From: Gaetbulibacter saemankumensis DSM 17032 | GTDB lineage: Bacteria; Bacteroidota; Bacteroidia; Flavobacteriales; Flavobacteriaceae | Direction: 5' to 3' | Assembly (NCBI RefSeq): GCF_000425645.1 | Contig: NZ_AUDV01000007.1 | Coordinates: 218,376-282,375 of the forward strand | DNA length: 64,000 nucleotides | In this document: piece by piece, positions 28,196 through 36,523 of the stretch | Position numbering within the stretch: position 1 is the stretch's first letter | How the letters are laid out: each line of letters opens with the position of its first letter | Program-made: the position numbers and the translations under genes | Notes under the pieces: model-generated | Told to the model about the DNA's origin: nothing | Seen by the model: only the letters and a program-made list of their open reading frames with translations | Database searches by the model: none

Positions 28196-28907
28196 ATGAT
28201 AATACGGAATCTTTTTTTTATTGTTATTCTGCAATTTATTTTTCATTCTATTGCATCAGCTCAAGTTCATATTTATGTAAACACTAATACGATTATAGCT
28301 TCTGGTGTGGGTGATAAATATGATATTAACCTAAACGCTGCGGCTGATCATGGCGATGATAGAGCAGTAGGAGCACAGTCTCTGATTACTGCGATGACTG
28401 AAATAGGAGCAAAACGTATTCGGTATCCGGGAGGCAAGAAATCAATCTTTTATGCTTGGACCGCCCATCCTTTAAACCCAGATCCTACTAAGCATCATTG
28501 GGTTGGTTGGGCTGCAAATATTGCAGCGCGTATTATATAATAGTCTTTTACCTGTCGCCCAACCTTTTAAATTGTGGAAAATGTTTATTAAGGATAAGCT
28601 TGTACTGATTAGCAGTGATAATTATGCGGTGGTGATTTATGTATGCTATGATTATGTAACGAAGGATTTAAATATCTTTTTAGTTAATAAAGAAACGTCT
28701 TCTAAAAGTATTGACCTATCGATTACTTCTTGTAATATTTATAAAACAGATGAGGTATGGCAATTTAAAGGGAATGATGAAAGGGATACTAACCCAACTT
28801 TGGGAACGATAGACAATGTTTCTATTGTCGATAATCAAATTATGAATTACACATTGCCTTCCACTTCTATTACAGTTTTAAAACTTACTAAAGTGATTAC
28901 GCATTAA
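28196..28907 (+). pseudogene. Broken clan GH-A hydrolase, paralogue of the gene at 39006
   Basis: The first 112 codons (signal peptide, then NLNAAADHGDDRAVGAQSL...EIGAKRIRYPGGKKS...HHWVGWAANIAAR) are about 94% identical in DNA to 39120-39348. At about 28532 the match jumps to the sequence around 40040 of the intact gene (SLLPVAQPFKLWKMFIKDKL...SSDNYAVV...KGNDERDTNPTLG...LPSTSITVLKL) in another frame, ending at 28907. About 690 bases are missing, including both catalytic glutamates. It has neither the three repeats nor the secretion tail of its paralogue. It cannot be an active enzyme. Confidence 0.88.
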
Positions 28908-29494
28908 GAGGAATATATTTTATTTCTATCGAATACCCTGTAACCAGAAGTAATATGTTATTTGGTTGAAATTCAAAATCATTTTATAGAATTATTGAAG
29001 GTTGCTTTTCTGGCAGTGCTATAATTATAAATTAATGTAATAATGGTAATTATTTAAAAATAAGAGATAAAATCTTGTAAGTGTTTAAAATAAGGGGTGA
29101 AATTTTGGTTAAAATGAATTTATCCCCCTAAAGAAAATGAATCTTACCCACCTTTTAAAAGGTATTTATATAGAATTTGCGTTTGTTTAAATTAATAAAA
29201 TGTTTAGTAGTTAGTTTTTAGTTTAAGAGGTAGAGTTGTTGTATTAAAGTGTTTTAAAACGACTCTCTACTTTTTTACTTAACCACTGAAACATTTTTAT
29301 AAATAGGTAATAAGTTCTATTTAGAACTAAAAATAAATACCAAAACCAACTAAAACTATAACCAAACAATGAAGAAATCAGTACCATTAAATAGCATCTT
29401 TCTTAAAGATTGAAAGATAATTAAAACTAAACTTAATTTTTTGACTAACGAGACATTTATCCATAATTAAATGTTTGAATAAACTAATTTTAAA
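28908..29494. other. Intergenic region before the lipoprotein-susCD operon
   Basis: Holds the tandem regulatory motif at 29114-29151, a small perfect palindrome (AGTTCTA-TT-TAGAACT, 29313-29328), and a 14-codon open frame at 29369-29413 that I do not call as a gene. Otherwise AT-rich and long, as expected for a regulated leader. No relic recognised. Confidence 0.5.
29114..29151 (+). promoter_or_regulatory. Tandem 15-bp motif, site 2 (candidate HTCS operator)
   Basis: ATGAATTTATCCCCC at 29114 and ATGAATCTTACCCAC at 29137, exact 23-bp period, 344 bases before the lipoprotein-susC-susD operon. This is the clearest copy; AraC-type dimers bind such two-turn direct repeats. Binding by the neighbouring HTCS is inferred. 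Confidence 0.55.
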
Positions 29495-31042
29495 ATGAAT
29501 AAATTAACATTAACAAGATTATTATGTCTTGTCGTCTTTACAATTTTCTCATTTCAGGGTTGTGAAGATCAAAGTTCTTTTGGAAAAGATACAAATGGAT
29601 CAGTATTGCCTACTAATCTTTCATATCCAGACATCATAGGATATAGTGCATTTAGCCAAATGGAAACGGCTGCACCAACTTACGACTCGAATGGCCAACC
29701 GGTTATGTTCGAAATTGTAAGCATTGCTAAAGATGGTGTTATTTTAGATGAAACTTATTTAAATGCGGCAAGTATTGTAAACTATGAGCTTATAGAAACA
29801 GAATTCAGTTTGAAAGGTGATAAGTTTATTATTATTACTCCGGACATAGCCGAAGCAGGCAAAATAATCATTGAAGAAGGCAATCCATTTGCTAATGGAG
29901 ACTATTACTTTTCCATTAAGGCATCAGTTAAAATTAACAATCAAATAGAGTCGGTAATTTTTGAAAATGCTCTTCATTTACAAGTAGGCTGGGCGGATGG
30001 AATAAGTTATTGTCCATTTAAAGTAAATTTTGTAACTGGCGCAGGAACTGTTTCAGAAGCAGCTGAAATACTAGGGGGAAGAGATAATGTTAGATTTGAA
30101 TTGGGATCTGACCAAGAAAAGTTATCTATAGACCCAGTGACTGGAGCTATTTCTGTAAACTCATCTTATACTATTACGGAAACGGAATACTTAAGCCCAG
30201 TTATAAAATTAATTTATGAAAGCAATCCATCGGTACCATTGGTATATGATGGTAGGTTTATAGCTGTCTTATCTAATCAACCAGTTGAATTAGAACGTGA
30301 GATAGACTATTTCTTTTATCCAAAATTAAAGGCAACTATTAATAACAATACGGCTGCAGGTGGTGATGGTTATTCTGTAGATATAGGTAGATGGTCTGCA
30401 GAAAAGGGATTTGTTAAAAAAGAAATTTACAGAACATGTCCAGGTGCAGAGCAACTTAATGAACAAGAAGCTTTAGACACAAGAGCAGAGGCTGGTGTTG
30501 ACGGAATCACGGGTTTAAGATATTTTACGCAAGGTCCAAATTCAAACAAACCATTTGAATCCTGGTTTATTGCTGATGCTGTTAATTTAGTAGCATATTC
30601 AGGTTGTTATAAATCAGAGTTGGTATTTTGGATAAAGCAGAATCATTTCCCGGATACTGAAGATTATTTCACAGGAAAAGAAACGCCATTACGCTTCTTG
30701 GCATATATTACCGATAATTATACTGGTGATGTGGCTACAACGGAATGGACACAGGTTAATGATGATTTAACTTGTAAAATTGCAGGTACAGAAACGGAGT
30801 TTTTAGGAACGCCATACCCGTTTACCGGCACTAGAGAAGCTAACGTAGATGCTTACGACAGTTGGGTTAAATGTAAATTGGATTTAGCTGACTATGGGGG
30901 TCTAAGCAATTTTACTATTGCCTTCAAGCAAGAAACATCATATGATGAGCCAGTTGTTTTTCCTTCAACGGCCTCCCTTGACAAAGTTAGAATCAATTTA
31001 TACATATCAGATCTACACTATGTAGCTAAAGAAATTCAATAA
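29495..31042 (+). CDS. Exported lipoprotein, probable surface glycan-binding protein
   Basis: 515 residues. Lipoprotein signal with C23 in FSFQGCEDQ. The rest is beta-rich, without an enzyme motif. An N-terminal half (about 40-165) resembles the repeated extracellular folds of PUL surface proteins, and residues 280-515 contain conserved-looking aromatic patches (WFIADAVNLVAYSGCYKSELVFW and similar). I do not recognise a named family with certainty; DUF-type, SGBP-like is my best reading. Placed 6 bases before susC, ahead of the pair rather than after it, and thus first in the operon. Likely role: catching glycan at the cell surface. Inferred from location and lipid anchor. Confidence 0.6.
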   Translation: MNKLTLTRLLCLVVFTIFSFQGCEDQSSFGKDTNGSVLPTNLSYPDIIGYSAFSQMETAAPTYDSNGQPVMFEIVSIAKDGVILDETYLNAASIVNYELIETEFSLKGDKFIIITPDIAEAGKIIIEEGNPFANGDYYFSIKASVKINNQIESVIFENALHLQVGWADGISYCPFKVNFVTGAGTVSEAAEILGGRDNVRFELGSDQEKLSIDPVTGAISVNSSYTITETEYLSPVIKLIYESNPSVPLVYDGRFIAVLSNQPVELEREIDYFFYPKLKATINNNTAAGGDGYSVDIGRWSAEKGFVKKEIYRTCPGAEQLNEQEALDTRAEAGVDGITGLRYFTQGPNSNKPFESWFIADAVNLVAYSGCYKSELVFWIKQNHFPDTEDYFTGKETPLRFLAYITDNYTGDVATTEWTQVNDDLTCKIAGTETEFLGTPYPFTGTREANVDAYDSWVKCKLDLADYGGLSNFTIAFKQETSYDEPVVFPSTASLDKVRINLYISDLHYVAKEIQ

Positions 31043-31048
31043 TAAATT

Positions 31049-34000
31049 ATGAAAAATAATATATACATATTAATAGTAACGTTTTTTGTTTCCTTGTTAG
31101 GATATTCACAAAATACGATGATAACAGGAACCGTTACAGATCAAGATAAACTACCACTTGCTGGAGTAAACATTATTGTTAAAGGGACCTCAACAGGAAC
31201 TATGACTGACTTTGATGGGAGCTATTCTATAAAAGCTAAAACAGGAGATATTTTAAATTTTTCCATAATTGGTATGACGTCCAAAACCATTACGGTAGCT
31301 AATCAAACAGTAATTAATGTTACATTAAAAGAGGATGTAGCCCAACTAGATGAAGTAGTGGTAGTTGGGTATGGATCGGTTGCTAAAAAGGATTTAACAG
31401 GATCTGTAGCGACGTTAAAGGCTGAAACAATAGAGTCCGTAATAACTGCCAATTTCGACGAGGCCTTAACGGGAAGAATAGCAGGTGTTGATGTGTCTTC
31501 AAATGAAGGGACCCCCGGGGAACCTTTAAATATTGTGATAAGAGGAGGAAACTCTATTACCAGCTCTAATAGTCCATTATATGTGATAAATGGTTTGCCG
31601 CTAGAAGATTTTGACCCTGCTACGATATCTGCATCAGATATAGAAACATTTCAAGTATTAAAAGATGCTTCTGCTACGGCTATTTATGGTTCCCGAGGAG
31701 CCAATGGGGTAATAGTAATTACTACAAAATCTGGTAAAACCAATTCAAAAACTGAAGTGACTCTCGATGTTTCAACCTCTTTACAGGAAATCACAAAAAC
31801 CATAGATGTATTAAGTCCATATCAGTATGTTAAATATCTTGAAACACAAGCTATTGCTAAAGATGGGTACCAGTTTTTACCTGATGAGGACGGTTCGTTC
31901 TTAAATTTTATTTATAAAAAATGGGGAGATCTAGAATTGTATAGAAATGTAAAAGGTGTAGATTATCAGGACGAAGCTTTTAACGTGGCACATATGACAC
32001 GTGCAAATCTATCCGTTAGAGGCGGTAACGATAAAACATCGGTATCTTTTTCCAGTGGTATAGTAAATCAGGATGGTGTTTTGATTACCACAGGTTTTAA
32101 AAGATGGAATAATAACTTTACCATTAGCCATCAGGCAAATGATAGACTAAATTTTTGGGGATCCATAAACTATGCGAACTCAAATAGAAGAGGTGCCCGA
32201 TTGAGAATTGGTGGTTCAAATCAGCTGTTAAAAAAGATTATTTTATTTAGACCCGTAGATCCTTTGAATCCCGATGCAGGAGAATTGGAAGGTGAAGGGG
32301 GCTATATACCTGGTGTAAACGACAATGATTTTTTCGATTTGTTTGATCCAATACGTGATATGAAAGGAACCACACGAGAGGACAAGGCGCATAACATTCG
32401 TGTGAACACATCCATAACGTATAACATAAATAAGGATTTAACATTTAAAACCACTAATGGTTTTAATACAACCATTGGTAGGGAAGAATTATTTTATTCT
32501 TTAGATACACAACAAGGATCAAGATCTCCTAATGGTATTAACGGCCGAATTGATGGTTACGAAAGATCAACATTCTCTTCGTCTAATACCCTTACGTTTA
32601 ACAGAAAAGTACGCCGTAATGCTTTTAATGCGGTATTTGGAACTGAGTATGTGCACAACACGTTGTTCGAATCAAGGCTTTGGAATAAAAATTTGCCAAC
32701 AGATGAGTTCGGTATTAACAACTTAAATATTGCAACACAACCTACCATAGCAACAACAAATGCGGCACAAAATAAGTTAGTATCGTTTTTTGGAAGAGCC
32801 AATATTGGACTTAATAAAAACAAATATTTGTTAACGGCTACTTTTAGAGGTGACGGGTCTTCTAAGTTTCAAGGCGATTATAGATGGGGGTATTTTCCCT
32901 CGTTTTCAGGAGCCTGGCAAGTAGCTAAAGAAGGGTTTATGGACAATGTTAACTTTATAAACAGTTTTAAAATTAGAGTTGGATGGGGATTAACTGGTAA
33001 CAATAGAGTTCCAAATTATGCCTCTATTAACCAATTTGGAATTGTTCCTTCCCAAGGATATGTGTTTGGTAATGACGAGGTTTTTCAGCCAGGTGCTATA
33101 CAGACTACATTTGCTGTACCGGATTTAAGATGGGAAACTACGGCACAAACAAACATAGGGGTAGATTTTTCAATTTTTGATTCAAGATTATCAGGAACTG
33201 TAGATTACTATGAAAAAAAGACCGAAGACCTTCTGCTGAATGCTAATATGGCTTTAAGCACCGGATTTGTAACTGTACAACAGAATGTTGGTGCGGTATC
33301 GAACAAAGGATTTGAAGTAACACTTTCAGGATTGGTTGTTGATTCTAAAGATTTTAAATGGCGTTCTAGTATAAATGTGTCTACTAACAAAAATAAAATT
33401 CTCAGTTTAAATGATGGTCAAGAATTTATAAAGTCTAATCCCCAACTTGGTTTTACTTCAAATGAAACCTATTACATTTCAGAAGTTGGGCAACCCGTTG
33501 GAATGATGTATGGTTTAGAATATGATGGTCTTTATCAGGTAGATGATTTTATTTATGATGATTCAAATCCTGCAAGCCCTTATACTTTAAAGGATGGTTT
33601 ACCTAGTTACGGAGTAGGAGTAGGCCCTGGATCTGTAAAATATGTAGACCAACTTACGGTCGATACCAATGGAGATGGTATTCCTGATGCGGGAGATGGG
33701 GTTATTAATCAAAATGATCGCAAAACCATTGGGAATCCACATCCAAAACATTTTGGTGGTTTTGTAAACGATTTTAAGTATAAAAACTTCGATTTATCTG
33801 TTTTGATGCAGTGGTCTTATGATTTTGATGTGTTTAATGCCAATAAGGCGTTATGGGAATATCCTATAAATAATAGTTTTAGTAGATTGGCAGGGGCGGC
33901 AGATGCCTGGACGCCATGGAATACAGACACAGATGTGGCAGCGCATTGGGCAAATGGCAACCCAACCTATCCACGAGCAGGTTTTAAAGGGGATACTCGA

Positions 34001-34279
34001 TTTATTGAAGATGGAAGTTATTTAAGGTTAAAAACAATAACTTTAGGCTACAACTTACCATTGGATGCCAAAACCGGATTTACAAGTTTAAGGCTGGCAT
34101 TATCTGGTCAGAACTTGGTTACATGGACCAATTATTCAGGATTCGATCCAGAAGTTGGAGTAGGAAGTTCAATTAACCAGTTAGATAATCCAAGTAATGG
34201 ATCATTGATTCGTAATTTAGATTTTTCTGCCTATCCTAAAAATAGAACATACAGTTTATCAGTTCAATTAAAATTCTAA
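31049..34279 (+). CDS. SusC/RagA TonB-linked outer-membrane transporter (second)
   Basis: 1076 residues. Signal peptide 1-20 (...SLLGYSQ), carboxypeptidase-D-like domain (about 24-100, TGTVTDQDKLPLAGVNIIVKG), TonB-box segment LDEVVVVGYGSVAKKDLTG (about 102-120), plug with VLKDASATAIYGSRGANGV and a C-terminal beta-barrel ending SLSVQLKF. Imports oligosaccharides with its SusD partner, which begins 5 bases downstream. Only the N-terminal modules resemble the first SusC; barrel loops differ clearly, so a different ligand, or another part of the same glycan, is likely. Confidence 0.95.
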   Translation: MKNNIYILIVTFFVSLLGYSQNTMITGTVTDQDKLPLAGVNIIVKGTSTGTMTDFDGSYSIKAKTGDILNFSIIGMTSKTITVANQTVINVTLKEDVAQLDEVVVVGYGSVAKKDLTGSVATLKAETIESVITANFDEALTGRIAGVDVSSNEGTPGEPLNIVIRGGNSITSSNSPLYVINGLPLEDFDPATISASDIETFQVLKDASATAIYGSRGANGVIVITTKSGKTNSKTEVTLDVSTSLQEITKTIDVLSPYQYVKYLETQAIAKDGYQFLPDEDGSFLNFIYKKWGDLELYRNVKGVDYQDEAFNVAHMTRANLSVRGGNDKTSVSFSSGIVNQDGVLITTGFKRWNNNFTISHQANDRLNFWGSINYANSNRRGARLRIGGSNQLLKKIILFRPVDPLNPDAGELEGEGGYIPGVNDNDFFDLFDPIRDMKGTTREDKAHNIRVNTSITYNINKDLTFKTTNGFNTTIGREELFYSLDTQQGSRSPNGINGRIDGYERSTFSSSNTLTFNRKVRRNAFNAVFGTEYVHNTLFESRLWNKNLPTDEFGINNLNIATQPTIATTNAAQNKLVSFFGRANIGLNKNKYLLTATFRGDGSSKFQGDYRWGYFPSFSGAWQVAKEGFMDNVNFINSFKIRVGWGLTGNNRVPNYASINQFGIVPSQGYVFGNDEVFQPGAIQTTFAVPDLRWETTAQTNIGVDFSIFDSRLSGTVDYYEKKTEDLLLNANMALSTGFVTVQQNVGAVSNKGFEVTLSGLVVDSKDFKWRSSINVSTNKNKILSLNDGQEFIKSNPQLGFTSNETYYISEVGQPVGMMYGLEYDGLYQVDDFIYDDSNPASPYTLKDGLPSYGVGVGPGSVKYVDQLTVDTNGDGIPDAGDGVINQNDRKTIGNPHPKHFGGFVNDFKYKNFDLSVLMQWSYDFDVFNANKALWEYPINNSFSRLAGAADAWTPWNTDTDVAAHWANGNPTYPRAGFKGDTRFIEDGSYLRLKTITLGYNLPLDAKTGFTSLRLALSGQNLVTWTNYSGFDPEVGVGSSINQLDNPSNGSLIRNLDFSAYPKNRTYSLSVQLKF

Positions 34280-34284
34280 CAGCT

Positions 34285-35985
34285 ATGATATCATATAAAA
34301 TAAAAACAATTTACAATAAAGGCTTGCTCATCTTAGGTATATTAGCAACAACCTTTAGTTGCTCAAAAACATTAGATTTAAATCCTGAGGCTAATTGGGC
34401 CGCAGAAGACTTTTATGCTAGTGAAAGTGATATTGAAGCGGCACTTGCAGGTATTTATTCTAATATAGCCGCAAGAGGAGCATTTGGAAGACATTTAATA
34501 TTGTTTGATTTGGGGACCGATGAAGCTATCAGGAATAGAGATTTTGGTTCAGATAATCCGGTAGGGCATAATGACCATAATCCTACAGACGTAGATATTC
34601 AGTTGCTCTGGCAAACCTTATATAAGGGCATTAATAATGCCAACAACTTCATAAAATATATAGATGCCTCCAAATTTGAGGATGAAGCAGATTTCAATAA
34701 ATATGTAGGTGAAGTAAAATTCTTAAGAGGTTTTATGTATTACCATTTAACGGTTTGGTTTAACGAAGTGCCGTTAAGATTGGAACCTGTTCTAGATCAG
34801 AGCTCAAATCATGTAGCACCTTCACCTTTAGGGGATGTTTATACCCAAATTATTGCCGATTTAACTTTTGCTGCAGAGCATTTACCAAGTGCTTTCGATT
34901 CGGATTATAAAGCAGCCCATGCCAATAAAGGGGCCGCTCATGCCATGTTGGCCAAGACGTATTTAAAAGCGGCGGGTTACCCATTAAGAGCTACTGAAAT
35001 TAATGGCAAAAACCCATACCAAGCTGTTAAAGAACATTGTCAAGCTGTAATGGATCTTGGACATAATTTGAATATGGCGAGTTACAAAGACGTATTTTTA
35101 AATTATATCCAAAATAGATATGATTATAGTGAATCATTGCTTGAAGTGGCCTATAGTAATGGTACGGCTTTAGGAATACCTTCGGGTGGTCCAATTGGCT
35201 ATATAAATGGATTAACTTGGGCAGGAAATTTATCTAAAATTGGTTTACCTGTTGAACAAAGATTTAATAGGCCTACACCATTACATGATTTTATTTATGA
35301 AGAAGGAGATACTAGAAAATCATGGAACGTACCTAACTATAATGTTCTTAGAAACGCCAAATACCCTAATGGTACAATAAAAATTGTACCTAATGTATTG
35401 GCTGGGCCATCGGCCTCAGGTAAATTTAGGAGATGGGATGCGGTCTATCCAGATGATATTCCATTGTCAAATGAACAACTTCAACCATGGATTACGTTGG
35501 AAACACCACAACCGGTACACCAATCGGTCACGGGTTTAAACTTCCCACTTATAAGATTTTCAGACGTGTTGTTAATGTATGCCGAAGCTGAGAACGAATT
35601 AAACGGTCCAACCTCTGTGGCCCAAGATGCCATTAACATGGTTAGGAATAGAGCGGGATTAGATAATTTGGCTACTGCAAAACCAGAGGCTATTGCTGGA
35701 AAAGAGGCTTTCTTTAACGAATTAGTAGATGAACGTCTCAGAGAATTGTGCTTTGAAGGGTTAAGAAAGACAGATTTAATTCGATGGGGCCTATATGAAG
35801 AAAAACTAAATGTATTATATCAATCTATTATTAACTATCCACCATACCGAAGTGGTAATGTGACACATAATAGGAAGTTTAGTGCTTATACAAATTTTGA
35901 TCCGTCAAAACATTTATCTCTGCCTTATCCAGAACAAGAAGTAGACTTAAATAATTTGTTAAATCAAAAGCCTGAGTGGCAGTAG
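34285..35985 (+). CDS. SusD/RagB surface glycan-binding lipoprotein (second)
   Basis: 566 residues. Lipoprotein signal with C26 (ATTFSCSKTL), SusD-like N-terminal helices (LLWQTLYKGINNANNFIKYI, FLRGFMYYHLTVWFNEVPLRL) and RagB/SusD C-terminal domain (about 330-566, with FSDVLLMYAEAENEL and INMVRNRAGL). Partner of the preceding SusC and last gene of the lipoprotein-susC-susD operon, closed by a terminator at 36017-36071. About 80 residues longer than the first SusD. Confidence 0.95.
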   Translation: MISYKIKTIYNKGLLILGILATTFSCSKTLDLNPEANWAAEDFYASESDIEAALAGIYSNIAARGAFGRHLILFDLGTDEAIRNRDFGSDNPVGHNDHNPTDVDIQLLWQTLYKGINNANNFIKYIDASKFEDEADFNKYVGEVKFLRGFMYYHLTVWFNEVPLRLEPVLDQSSNHVAPSPLGDVYTQIIADLTFAAEHLPSAFDSDYKAAHANKGAAHAMLAKTYLKAAGYPLRATEINGKNPYQAVKEHCQAVMDLGHNLNMASYKDVFLNYIQNRYDYSESLLEVAYSNGTALGIPSGGPIGYINGLTWAGNLSKIGLPVEQRFNRPTPLHDFIYEEGDTRKSWNVPNYNVLRNAKYPNGTIKIVPNVLAGPSASGKFRRWDAVYPDDIPLSNEQLQPWITLETPQPVHQSVTGLNFPLIRFSDVLLMYAEAENELNGPTSVAQDAINMVRNRAGLDNLATAKPEAIAGKEAFFNELVDERLRELCFEGLRKTDLIRWGLYEEKLNVLYQSIINYPPYRSGNVTHNRKFSAYTNFDPSKHLSLPYPEQEVDLNNLLNQKPEWQ

Positions 35986-36016
35986 GAGTTTAGCATTAAG
36001 AAATTAGATGAAATTC

Positions 36017-36071
36017 ATACTGTCCCATAGCTTGTAATAGTAGGTTTGGGTTATGGGGCAGTATTGTTTTT
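36017..36071 (+). terminator. Terminator after second susD
   Basis: ATACTGTCCCATA (36017-36029) pairs with TATGGGGCAGTAT (36052-36064) over 13 bp with one G-T pair, then TGTTTTTT. The loop is 22 nt. Strong T run. Confidence 0.85.
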
Positions 36072-36523
36072 TAAAAAATAAGTTAAAATAGACTTTACCC
36101 TTTGAGCATAATATAAATAATACAGGGTTTAATATCTATCAAGGATTTAAGGCAAAAGGTCTTATTTAACTTCAATAAAACTACCAGAATTTCTTTTTAA
36201 AATTAGATGTATGGGAATAGTGTTAAGGTTACATTATTATAACCCGATAGGGGTATTTTGTACTTATTTCAAACTGTTTTTTATTTCAAAAAGGCTACCA
36301 GAGTACTATAAAGTAAGTTGGTTATGGGAAGTAAATTAAAAGGTAAGAGGAAGAAAATAGGACATTTTAAATTTTAAACTGTATAAAAGAAAACGTCCCC
36401 TACTAGAATGAAAAAGACCTGTGAAAATTACAAATTGAAACGGTGTTTTGGGGATTTAAATTAAGTTTTGGAAAACTAACGAGATGAAGAATTAGTCCAA
36501 CAAGAAGGGCAATTATAACAAAC
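36072..36523. other. Gene-free stretch before GH2 gene
   Basis: No coding frame or relic seen. Contains AT-rich DNA with a CCCGATAGGGGT-like patch near 36243. I looked for the tandem 15-bp motif; there is only an unconvincing single half near 36389 and another near 36089, so no call is made. Confidence 0.4.

Noticed and set aside
28503..28907. Second frame of the broken hydrolase as an independent gene
   Set aside because: It begins inside the deletion scar and is homologous to the beta-sandwich after the barrel of the gene at 39006.
29369..29413. 14-codon frame MKKSVPLNSIFLKD as leader peptide
   Set aside because: No attenuator structure or conserved run of a regulatory amino acid; too short to support.
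36385..36422. Possible fourth copy of the tandem operator before the GH2 gene at 36524
   Set aside because: Only one half, AAAAGAAAACGTCCCC, is somewhat similar; the 23-bp partner does not match.
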